NCBI GenBank assembly: GCA_016713825.1
Contig: JADJOJ010000004.1
Coordinates: 310,001-374,000 of the forward strand
Length of the DNA stretch: 64,000 nt
From: Candidatus Leptofilum gracile
Lineage (GTDB): Bacteria > Chloroflexota > Anaerolineae > Promineifilales > Promineifilaceae
Direction: 5' to 3'
Shown: positions 1 through 7,327 of the stretch, piece by piece
Position numbering within the stretch: position 1 is the first letter of the stretch
How the letters are laid out: every line of letters begins with the position of its first letter
The notes under the pieces: model-generated
Database searches by the model: none
Seen by the model: the letters and a program-made list of their open reading frames with translations, nothing else
What the model was told of the DNA's origin: nothing
Program-made: the position numbers and the translations under genes

Positions 1-8
1 CCACACCG

Positions 9-767
9 GTGATGACAACTGCGGCAACGGCCGTTTCCGATGATTTGCAGCGCCGCCTCGATGCCTTGCGCGTGGATACTGGCGCGGTGCATCTAACCCT
101 GGCTTCGGCGGTGGGGGAGATTTTGTTTTCGGCGGGCGACGGCCGTCAGTTTGATTTGCCCAAGCTGATGGGCATTGTGGCCGATAACCTCCGCAACAGC
201 TTTTCTTTGGCCCGTGAACTGAAGGCGACGGAACCATTTACCCTGCAATACCACACCGGCAGTCAGTTTGAATTTTACTGCGCCAACGTAGGACGCCATC
301 ACTTTTTGGCCCTCTTTTTTGATCTGGCTGCCCGGCGCGGCCGCATTGGCACTATTTGGGTATTCACGCAGCGGGCGATCAAAGATTTGCAGCAGCTGCT
401 GCCTTCGTTGGCGGTCGCCCCGTTAGCGGCAACGCCTGCCAGGCCGGAACCGGCTGTGGCGCGGCCTGTTCCCGCGCCGCCAGACGTGGCAACGGCCGTA
501 CCCCCCTCACCGCCCCAGCCCAAACCCAAACCTGAACCAGAACCTGAACCACAGCCCCCGGCCGATTACCTGGACATCGCCCCAGATGAACTGCTAGATT
601 TGCTGGCCGCCGTGGATGGCCCCGCCGATGTAACGGCCGATCTAGACGCCTTCTGGGATATGTCTGGCGCAGATGAAAGCACGGAAAGCAGCCGGGGCAT
701 CTCGCTAGAAGAGGCGCTCCAGCGAGGGTTAATTGATTTTGGTGATCAGAGCGGCGCAGTTGAGTAA
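9..767 (+). CDS. Roadblock/LC7-like domain protein with proline-rich linker (possibly 5' partial)
   Basis: The frame is open from the left edge of the window. The first usable codons are GTG at 9 and ATG at 12, so the true start may lie outside. Residues 1-130 form an alternating alpha/beta pattern that resembles the roadblock/LC7 fold found with small GTPases and regulatory platforms in Bacteria. Residues 140-185 are a Pro/Glu/Lys-rich linker, and the acidic C-terminal tail has no recognised domain. No catalytic motif is visible. The fold assignment is by impression only; the function is unknown. Three ACGGCCGT octamers fall in or near the gene. Confidence 0.6.
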   Translation: MMTTAATAVSDDLQRRLDALRVDTGAVHLTLASAVGEILFSAGDGRQFDLPKLMGIVADNLRNSFSLARELKATEPFTLQYHTGSQFEFYCANVGRHHFLALFFDLAARRGRIGTIWVFTQRAIKDLQQLLPSLAVAPLAATPARPEPAVARPVPAPPDVATAVPPSPPQPKPKPEPEPEPQPPADYLDIAPDELLDLLAAVDGPADVTADLDAFWDMSGADESTESSRGISLEEALQRGLIDFGDQSGAVE

Positions 768-908
768 GCGTGGCGCTGGCCCAGTACGGCGTTAACGGAT
801 TCTGGTAATGTCCCACTTCGGGTTCGTTCACAAATAACTTTCGGTAAGGAAACGACCCCCAAGGCTTGACCATTTACCGAAACTCAAAAGTTAAAAACGG
901 TCAAGCCC

Positions 909-1625
909 TTAGATTGGCTGATGGAGAACGGCCGTAATCTCCCCCAATTCCCCCACACAAGCCATCTCCGACTCCCCATACAAGCCATCTGGATCATAAA
1001 TGATGGGCAGCATGCCTGCCCGCTTGGCCCCAATGCCGTCGGCAAAATAGTTGTCGCCCACGTACACGCACGCCTCGGCGGCCAGATCCGCAAAATAGGA
1101 GCGGGCATGGTGGAAGATGGCCGTGTTTGGCTTCCAGCAGCCAATTTCCCCAGCCGCCAGCGTCATGTCGAACCAGTCGGCAATCGCCAGCTGTTCCAGC
1201 ACATCCTGAAAAATACGTGACCGGTTGGAAACCACCCCCAGGTGGTAGCCTGCCGCTTTGAGGGTGGCGAACAGGTCGGTGGCCCCGGCGGCCAACCTGA
1301 CTTCTGGGGCGTAGCCAGAACCAAAATAATCTCGTACTTGCCTGGCCAGGGCTTCTAAATTATCGGTTGCTCCGATGGTTTCTAGCAGCAGGCGCGAATA
1401 GTTGAGCCAAAAGCCCTCCTCGCCCAGCCGGTTCATCTCGTCCAGAACCAGCTTATCTTGTCCCCAGTAGCGGTGTGCCCAAATTTTTAGGCGGCGAACG
1501 GCCGTTTCATCAATGACAATCTGTTGGGCGCGGGCAAACTGGATGAAAGCGTCTGTGGGATCGGGCGATGGAATGCGCAGCGTGCCGTCCAGGTCGAAAA
1601 AGATCGCTTTATATTGTTGTGTCAT
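909..1625 (-). CDS. HAD family hydrolase
   Basis: A 238-aa protein beginning MTQQYKAIFFDLDGTL, which contains the haloacid dehalogenase motif I (DxDGT) with the nucleophile aspartate near residue 11. A helical cap follows, then motif II (VVSNRS) near residue 134. Motif III lysine and motif IV (VYVGDNYFADGIGAKRAG) are in the C-terminal third. The VGDN..D..GA arrangement is typical of the phosphoglycolate phosphatase/YjjG type of HAD phosphatase. The substrate cannot be read from the sequence. The gene is monocistronic on the minus strand; the dispersed 115-bp repeat starts 6 bp upstream of its start codon. Confidence 0.85.
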   Translation of the reverse strand: MTQQYKAIFFDLDGTLRIPSPDPTDAFIQFARAQQIVIDETAVRRLKIWAHRYWGQDKLVLDEMNRLGEEGFWLNYSRLLLETIGATDNLEALARQVRDYFGSGYAPEVRLAAGATDLFATLKAAGYHLGVVSNRSRIFQDVLEQLAIADWFDMTLAAGEIGCWKPNTAIFHHARSYFADLAAEACVYVGDNYFADGIGAKRAGMLPIIYDPDGLYGESEMACVGELGEITAVLHQPI

Positions 1626-1630
1626 GCATA

Positions 1631-1745
1631 CTCCTCTGAAAATAAACCTCCGGGAGGCTTCAAAAATGGCCTCTGTTACGCACTGAACCTCCCGGAGGTT
1701 GGGTTTTCATTCATGGTGGTCAACGACAGTTGGTGTCGTCTCCTT
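1631..1745. repeat. Dispersed 115-bp repeat, copy 1
   Basis: This segment is identical, by base-by-base reading, to 24160-24274. It contains an inverted repeat with arms AACCTCCGGGAGG and CCTCCCGGAGGTT, each nearly palindromic, separated by about 33 bases, followed by a unique 3' part ending GGTGTCGTCTCCTT. There is no ORF. It sits just upstream of the HAD gene. A shorter relative of its 3' half (GTCAACGAC.GTTGGTGTC) is at about 41790-41814. Confidence 0.85.
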
Positions 1746-1754
1746 CGTAAATGT

Positions 1755-1780
1755 GGGTCGGATTGGCAATCCGACCTACG
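1755..1780. repeat. Short hairpin repeat GGGTCGGATTGGCAATCCGAC (family E)
   Basis: Perfect stem GTCGGATT/AATCCGAC with a 3-base loop, followed by CTACG. The same 26-base word recurs at 30434-30459, where a T run follows it. It lies directly downstream of the 115-bp repeat, in the 1626-1971 spacer, which holds no gene. Confidence 0.8.
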
Positions 1781-1971
1781 ACTTTCATTCAGGGGTCCCT
1801 TAAAAAGTTGAACTTCCAGGGTCGATAAAAGTTGTTTAGCGGATAAGGAACCGTTACAATCGGCCAGTTCTTAGGCAATGGTTATACTTTTGGCAAACGG
1901 CCGTTGCAAATGGAATCGCCACGCGCATGTAAAAACGCGTTTTGGTTGGTTCCCTTAACAGGTTTAACTTT

Positions 1972-2724
1972 ATGACAGACAGTTTTGTAATTGTACCAAC
2001 CTATAACGAAGCCGATAACCTCGACGATCTTATCTCGCAGCTTTTGGCGCTGCCAGTGTCCATTGGTGTGATTGTGGTGGATGACAATTCCCCCGATGGT
2101 ACTGGCCAGCTGGCCGACCAATGGGTGGCCAAAGAGCCAGGGCGGGTACATGTGGTGCACCGTCCCGGCAAGATGGGGCTGGGCACGGCGTACATTGCGG
2201 GCTTCAAAAAGGCGCTAACCATCGGGGCCCGGCGCGTGCTCACCATGGACGCCGATTTTTCTCACAACCCACGCTACATTCCCGACATGATTGAGTTGAG
2301 CAAGCAAAAGCACGTGGTCATCGGCTCCCGCTATGTGGCGGGCGGTGGCCAGCGCAACTGCACCTGGAAGCGCGTGCTGCTGAGCAAAGGAGCCAACTTT
2401 GTGGCCCGCTCGCTGCTGGGGCTGAAGGCCAGGGACGCCACGGCCGGTTTTCGGCTGTACCGGCGCGAAGTGCTGGAATCCATTCCGCTGGAGCGCATTT
2501 TCTCTAGCGGCTACTCTTTTTTGGTGGAAATGCTTTTTATGTGCCAGCGACGGGGCTGGCAAATTGGCGAAGTGCCCATCATTTTTGAAGATCGTCGCAA
2601 GGGACAAACTAAAATTTCGCGCAATGAAGTGATCAAAGCGCAATACACGCTGCTGCGGCTGGCGTTCCGCAGGCTGCGGGGCGGCGAGCCGAGACGCCCA
2701 GAAGTGCCAATTTCCTCATCATGA
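1972..2724 (+). CDS. Polyprenol-phosphate mannosyltransferase (DPM1-type GT2)
   Basis: A 250-aa GT2 enzyme of the dolichol/polyprenol-phosphate mannose synthase type. It is expected to transfer a sugar, usually mannose from GDP-mannose, to a polyprenyl phosphate at the inner face of the membrane. Visible motifs are VPTYNEADNL at the N-terminus, VVDDNSPDGT, and MDADFSHNP (the DxD metal/nucleotide site) near residue 93. The C-terminal part ends without transmembrane helices, as in the short soluble DPM1 form. ATG at 1972 is preferred to an in-frame TTG at 1942, because homology begins at MTDSF. The next gene overlaps by 4 bp (ATGA). The four GT-C membrane proteins downstream are plausible consumers of the lipid-linked sugar. 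Confidence 0.88.
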   Translation: MTDSFVIVPTYNEADNLDDLISQLLALPVSIGVIVVDDNSPDGTGQLADQWVAKEPGRVHVVHRPGKMGLGTAYIAGFKKALTIGARRVLTMDADFSHNPRYIPDMIELSKQKHVVIGSRYVAGGGQRNCTWKRVLLSKGANFVARSLLGLKARDATAGFRLYRREVLESIPLERIFSSGYSFLVEMLFMCQRRGWQIGEVPIIFEDRRKGQTKISRNEVIKAQYTLLRLAFRRLRGGEPRRPEVPISSS

Positions 2725-3629
2725 TTGAAGTTCAATGTAATTTATGCGGTGCGGATGATTACGTGGTGCGTTTTCCATCCACCATGCGGCCGCAAGAACA
2801 GCTAGAAGTCGATGCCTTTTCCTGTACCAATCCCGGATACGGGCATCATGCTCAAATTGTGCAGTGCCAGCAATGTGGCTACGTGTACGCCAACCCGCGC
2901 TGGGATGGCGACGACATTTTGCAGGCGTATACGGCCGTTACCGACGAAACCTACGTCCAGGAACGAGCCGGTCGTGAACTCACCTTCCAAAAACATTTGC
3001 GGGCCATGGAGAAGCGCGTGGGCGGGGCAAACGGCCGTTCCCTGCTAGATGTCGGTGCCTACATTGGTGTTTTTGTGGAGACAGCTTGCCAGGCAGGCTG
3101 GCAGGCCCACGGCGTGGAGCCATCTGAATGGGCATCACGCGTGGCCCAGCAGCAGGGGCTAAACGTGATTCACGGCACGCAAGATGCACCGGAGTTGGCT
3201 GGTAAGCAGTTCGATGTGGTGACGATGTGGGACGTAATTGAGCACGTGGTTGACCCATCGGGCGAGATTGGCAAGGCGTACAATTTGCTGAAGCCGGGCG
3301 GCTGGGTGGTCATCCACACCATGGACATCAGCAGCCTCATTGCCAAACTGATGGGGCCACGCTGGCCCTGGCTGATGGATATGCACATCCATTACTTTAG
3401 CCAGAAAACATTGGGCCAAATGCTGCAAAAAAATGGGTTTGAGGTCGTCTGGTCTGGTGCAGAGGGGCGCTACCTGCGGCTGAACTACCTGGTGAGCCGG
3501 GTTACGGCGCTAAGCCGCCCGCTAGGTCGCTTGACCAGCTGGGTGGTGAACGGCCTGCGGCTGGGGCATGTGGCCATTCCCCTGAATTTTGGTGATCTGT
3601 TTACGGTGTATGCCAGACGGCCGAATTAA
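2721..3629 (+). CDS. Class I SAM-dependent methyltransferase with N-terminal Cys cluster
   Basis: A 302-aa protein. The N-terminus has two CxxC pairs (CNLCG near residue 5 and CQQCGYVYANPRW near residue 50), which look like a small zinc ribbon. This arrangement is common in the Methyltransf_23 proteins of polysaccharide loci. The Rossmann motif I is LLDVGAYIGVFVETA near residue 110, and motif II/III is FDVVTMWDVIEHVVDP near residue 160. The substrate is probably a sugar or lipid-linked intermediate, inferred only from the glycosyltransferase neighbours. It is translationally coupled to the preceding gene through an ATGA overlap. Confidence 0.85.
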   Translation: MIEVQCNLCGADDYVVRFPSTMRPQEQLEVDAFSCTNPGYGHHAQIVQCQQCGYVYANPRWDGDDILQAYTAVTDETYVQERAGRELTFQKHLRAMEKRVGGANGRSLLDVGAYIGVFVETACQAGWQAHGVEPSEWASRVAQQQGLNVIHGTQDAPELAGKQFDVVTMWDVIEHVVDPSGEIGKAYNLLKPGGWVVIHTMDISSLIAKLMGPRWPWLMDMHIHYFSQKTLGQMLQKNGFEVVWSGAEGRYLRLNYLVSRVTALSRPLGRLTSWVVNGLRLGHVAIPLNFGDLFTVYARRPN

Positions 3630-3668
3630 TTGTGAATGGTGAATTGTGAATGGTAAATGGTTAATGGT
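3630..3668. repeat. AATGGT/GAATTGTG word repeat (family F), copy 1
   Basis: A run of iterated words (GTGAATGGT, TGGTAAATGG, TTAATGGTTA) between the methyltransferase stop and the next gene. The same words, with their reverse complements, form a longer hairpin at 60884-60985. The repeat runs across the start of the following membrane protein, so the GTG at 3646 and the ATG at 3664 are both repeat-derived. Confidence 0.7.
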
Positions 3669-5253
3669 TAGACGGCCGTATGCAATTCTTCTGCTCATTA
3701 TCCTTACATCAGCTCTGATGCAAGGTTTGATGGTTGCCTCAAAAACCAGTTTCACCCACGATGAGACCATCTCTTACCTTTCGGCCGTTGGTCGGCAGGG
3801 GGCGTTTGAGCGCATTTTTCGTGAGAATGCGTATCCGGCAAACCATTGGGTACCTGCTGGTGAGTGGCAAGCCTGGTTTTCTATAGAGACGCCATTTGCT
3901 TTTGGCCAAATTGGCCGGGACCTGGCCGAAAGTGATATTCATCCCCCGCTCTATTTTTGGTTACTGCACGTGTGGACCTGGCTGTGGGGCGTGCATCCCT
4001 GGACGGGGCCAACGCTGAACATGCTGTTGCAGGCGGTGGGCGCGTGGGGGCTGTTTGCCCTGGCGCGCACAACGTTAGCCGATACGCAGGAGGCGCTGGC
4101 GGTGACATTTATCTGGGCGGTGAGTCCGGCGGTGTTAACGGCCGTTCTAGAAGCCCGGCAGTATGGATTGTTGGCCGTTTGCACCATCTTTTTTGTTTGG
4201 ATGATTGTGCGGATTGTGAACCAGCCAGCGGGGCTGGCCTGGCTGCCTTGGGTTTTGCTGCTGTTGGCCACCGCCGCCGGGGCGCTGACGCATTTTCATT
4301 TTGTGTTGGTGGTGACGGGGGCCGGGCTGGTGTTTGTGCTAAAACTGGTTCGGCGAGATTTTAAGCGGGTGTTGTATGTGGGAACGGCCGTTGCGGCTGG
4401 TTACCTGGTTTTCTTTGCCCTGCATCCTCACTTTATGCAATCCATCAGAGAGTTAAGCCGACGGCAGGCGCTTGAAGCCAAATATCTAAGCGGCATCCTG
4501 GCCGTTTTGCAACGAATTTATGCCGTGGGCGATACCTTCACTCGCTTTTGGACAATTTCCCAGGTTGCTCAACTGATTCTGTTCTGTCTTGCTTTGGCTT
4601 CTTTGATCTGGCTGGCAATGGTTCTTATAAAAAATCCGGCGCGTGTACGGCCGTTTACCCAGAAAAAAGAGTTCACCGGCTTCGAGATGGGTTTGTTTTT
4701 TGCCTGGATTGGCGGCGTTTCGATTTTGCTGTATCTCACATTTGTCAGCCCGGTGCATGCCATGACGGCCCGCCACATGAGCGCCGTTTGGCCTTTCTTT
4801 CCCTTTTTGCCCGTGCTGCTTCTTAGAGCGTTCCCTGCCCAAAGCCGGTATCGTGTATTGTGGGGTGTGGGAACGGCCGTTTTCCTCTCCGCTGCTGTGA
4901 TGACCTGGCAAAATGGTCAATCAACCGACGCCGGGCCGCACCCCGCGCCCTTCACTGGCAAAAATGTGGTGGCCGATGGCGTTTACCAGGGCATCTTGCC
5001 CCGAATATTTTTGGGCTTACCCGCAGATGCCGCTATTTATGCAGCCACGCAGGAAGAATTGCTGTTAAATCCTGATCTGTGGCTGCCCGAGCTGGGTGAA
5101 AACGATCTGTACATTAGCGATTTATCTTACGACAATACCCTCGCCAATCAGGAGCAGATTTTGGCCCTATTGGCGAGGCGCTTTGAACTAGAGACGTTAT
5201 CCGAAGATACCTGGGCGCTGGGGCAGCGCTACTTTTTAAGGCTGCGTGATTAA
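3664..5253 (+). CDS. GT-C fold membrane glycosyltransferase (GT39/PMT_2-like)
   Basis: A 529-aa polytopic protein with about 11 hydrophobic segments. The first loop carries TSFTHDETISYLS, with the paired Asp-Glu expected of the catalytic loop in GT-C enzymes that use polyprenyl-phosphate sugars. The C-terminal 120 residues form a soluble domain. The start is uncertain: GTG at 3646 lies inside the word repeat, and ATG at 3664 precedes the first hydrophobic helix. It is expected in the cytoplasmic membrane with its active site outside. It is the first of four consecutive membrane proteins of this type, downstream of a DPM1-like donor synthase. The acceptor is unknown. Confidence 0.75.
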   Translation: MVRRPYAILLLIILTSALMQGLMVASKTSFTHDETISYLSAVGRQGAFERIFRENAYPANHWVPAGEWQAWFSIETPFAFGQIGRDLAESDIHPPLYFWLLHVWTWLWGVHPWTGPTLNMLLQAVGAWGLFALARTTLADTQEALAVTFIWAVSPAVLTAVLEARQYGLLAVCTIFFVWMIVRIVNQPAGLAWLPWVLLLLATAAGALTHFHFVLVVTGAGLVFVLKLVRRDFKRVLYVGTAVAAGYLVFFALHPHFMQSIRELSRRQALEAKYLSGILAVLQRIYAVGDTFTRFWTISQVAQLILFCLALASLIWLAMVLIKNPARVRPFTQKKEFTGFEMGLFFAWIGGVSILLYLTFVSPVHAMTARHMSAVWPFFPFLPVLLLRAFPAQSRYRVLWGVGTAVFLSAAVMTWQNGQSTDAGPHPAPFTGKNVVADGVYQGILPRIFLGLPADAAIYAATQEELLLNPDLWLPELGENDLYISDLSYDNTLANQEQILALLARRFELETLSEDTWALGQRYFLRLRD

Positions 5254-5376
5254 AGCTTGTACACGTGGCATTCTCATTGCTGGCCAGAAAATCGCCGAAA
5301 CTGTTGCAGTATGGCCAGGCTTTACAGGTGTAAAGTGGCCAAGAAGACCAGAAAGAAAAGTGGGTCTTGAGGATGT

Positions 5377-5480
5377 GGCGGGCTTAACTTGTTTTTTGCA
5401 CCGAATTCGCCCGTATGAACGCGAATTTTCGTGATTATTCGCGGCAATTCGTTGCAAACCTCAGGAAATCCCAAAGAGCC
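5377..5480. repeat. Dispersed 104-bp repeat, copy 1
   Basis: This segment matches the reverse complement of 49906-50009 over its whole length, at roughly 80-85 percent by eye. Shared words include GTTTTTTGCACC, AATTTTCGTGAT, GTTGCAAAC and AATCCCAAAGAGCC. Internally it is rich in CGAAT/ATTCG half-sites that can pair. The 5254-5556 spacer contains nothing else that I recognise. Confidence 0.75.
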
Positions 5481-5556
5481 AAAAAAGTCTGGCAATGTTG
5501 TTGAGCCATCGCGGCGTAATTTCTGCTGACAGAGTTTCCTAGTACCGTGTCTCACT

Positions 5557-7140
5557 GTGACTAAATTTGCATTTTTGAACACCAAACGCTTGTTTGTGGC
5601 CCTGTTTGCCATTGCCCTCTTCACGATGGCGGTGCGCGAGACGCTGGACCCAGACATGTGGTGGCATCTGCGTACTGGGGAGTTCATCCTGCAAAATGGC
5701 ATCCCGGCGCAGGACGTGTTTACCTTTACCGTGCCCCAAAACGCCTGGGTGACGCATGAATGGCTCTCCCAACTGATTATGTGGCTGGTCTATCTGGCGG
5801 GTGGGCTGCCGGGACTCATTATATTTTTTGCGGCGCTGATTGCCTGGACGTACTGGTTGCTCTATCTGGCGTGTGACGGACGGCCGTATCTAGCCGCCTT
5901 TATCGTTCTCCTCGCTGCCATCACCTCCGCCATCGTTTGGGGGGCGCGCCCGCAGATATTTAATTTGTGGTTTACGGCCGTTTTCGTCCTCATCGTCGAG
6001 CGGGTGAAGGATGGCAAATGGAGACCGCGCGCGCTCTGGTGGCTGCCGCTGCTAACGTTGGTTTGGGCCAATTTGCACAGCGGCTACCTGCTCGGCGTGG
6101 TGCTGCTGGGCACCTACGCCGTCGGCGATTTGGCGCAGCGCTGGCTGGCTACCCCCACCGACCGCACCTTGCCGCAGCCCATCATTTACCAGCTTTTTGG
6201 CGTGACGGCTGTTAGCTTTTTGGCCGCGGCGGTGAATCCCAGCGGCGTGGAGCTGTGGATTTACCCCTTCCTCACCCTGGGCAGCGGCGCAATGCAGGCG
6301 TACATCCAGGAGTGGCACTCCCCCGATTTTCACCAAACCTACTTCTGGCCCTTCGCCGGGATGCTGGCGCTGGGCGTGCTCGGCTGGATTTTTAACAAAA
6401 ATAAACAAGTTAATGGCTCCGGCCGGTCTCCTGACCGTGCCGGTTTGTCTGCTGAAGCAGATTTTGATTTTGGTGCGCAGATAGGTGGCACGGCGGGGAC
6501 GCCGGCCACAGCACATGCGCAAGTAACCATCACCGACCTGCTGCTCTTTTTGGGCACGGGGGCGGCGGGCTTGCTCTCGGCGCGGCACATTCCGCTGTTT
6601 GCCATTGTGGCCACGCCAATTATCGTGCGGCATTGGCTGGCCGTTTTAGACCCTAAGGGTTTCATTGACGGCACAATTAAAAACCAGCAGGCAAAACCCT
6701 TACGGTCTCTGTTTGCGGTGCTGAATTGGGTGATTTTGCTGGTGGCGATGGCAACGGCCGTTCTCTACACCCTCACCAAAATCGACAACAACCAGACTGC
6801 CATCGCCGCCCAGTACCCGGTGGCTGCCGTGGATTATTTGCAAGAATCTGGGCTAGACGCGGCGCGGGGCTACAACAGCTACAACTGGGGCGGCTACCTC
6901 ATCTGGCGCGGCGTGCCCGTGTTTGTAGACGGCCGTGCCGACGTGTACGGCGATCCCTTCCTGCTGCGCTACCGCGACACGTATGACGTGCGCCCCACCT
7001 GGCAAGAACCGCTGGACGCGTACGCTGTGGATTACGTGCTAATGGAGCGCGGGACGCCGCTAACCACACTCCTCGCCGCCAGCCCCGACTGGGCCGAGGT
7101 GTATGCCGACGATCTGGCCCAAATTTTTGTTCGAGAGTGA
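5557..7140 (+). CDS. Polytopic membrane protein, GT-C glycosyltransferase-like
   Basis: A 527-aa protein with about 11 transmembrane segments. The first external loop has ETLDPDMWWHLRTGEFI, a motif I associate with a family of bacterial GT-C-like membrane proteins in which the acidic residues replace the PMT Asp-Glu pair. The C-terminal soluble part contains YNSYNWGGYLIW and VFVDGRADVYGD, which are also characteristic of that family. The start is GTG at 5557 and no strong ribosome-binding site is seen. Residues about 287-325 form a Gly/Ala/Ser-rich, hydrophilic stretch that interrupts the membrane pattern and may be an insertion. The substrate is unknown. Confidence 0.7.
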   Translation: MTKFAFLNTKRLFVALFAIALFTMAVRETLDPDMWWHLRTGEFILQNGIPAQDVFTFTVPQNAWVTHEWLSQLIMWLVYLAGGLPGLIIFFAALIAWTYWLLYLACDGRPYLAAFIVLLAAITSAIVWGARPQIFNLWFTAVFVLIVERVKDGKWRPRALWWLPLLTLVWANLHSGYLLGVVLLGTYAVGDLAQRWLATPTDRTLPQPIIYQLFGVTAVSFLAAAVNPSGVELWIYPFLTLGSGAMQAYIQEWHSPDFHQTYFWPFAGMLALGVLGWIFNKNKQVNGSGRSPDRAGLSAEADFDFGAQIGGTAGTPATAHAQVTITDLLLFLGTGAAGLLSARHIPLFAIVATPIIVRHWLAVLDPKGFIDGTIKNQQAKPLRSLFAVLNWVILLVAMATAVLYTLTKIDNNQTAIAAQYPVAAVDYLQESGLDAARGYNSYNWGGYLIWRGVPVFVDGRADVYGDPFLLRYRDTYDVRPTWQEPLDAYAVDYVLMERGTPLTTLLAASPDWAEVYADDLAQIFVRE

Positions 7141-7327
7141 GGTTAAGAATCAAAGATTTTGCAGATTTAAAAGGAAATGGGGGTTGGGGGGGGCCCTGGT
7201 GGTTTGGGTTGTGGAGTTCAAAAATTAATGCAGTTGAAACCTTTGACGGGCAGAAGACCAGCCAAGATTTGCAAGGTGCAAAGGGGTTAGAAACTTTTCT
7301 TTACCTCAGAAAGCCTTACACGGGCCA

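Noticed and set aside
2721..3629. DNA methyltransferase that could recognise the iterated octamer
   Set aside because: The protein has a class I fold with no DNA-methyltransferase motif IV (NPPY/DPPY or PC) and fits a sugar or lipid methyltransferase in its context. No candidate DNA methyltransferase was seen in the window.
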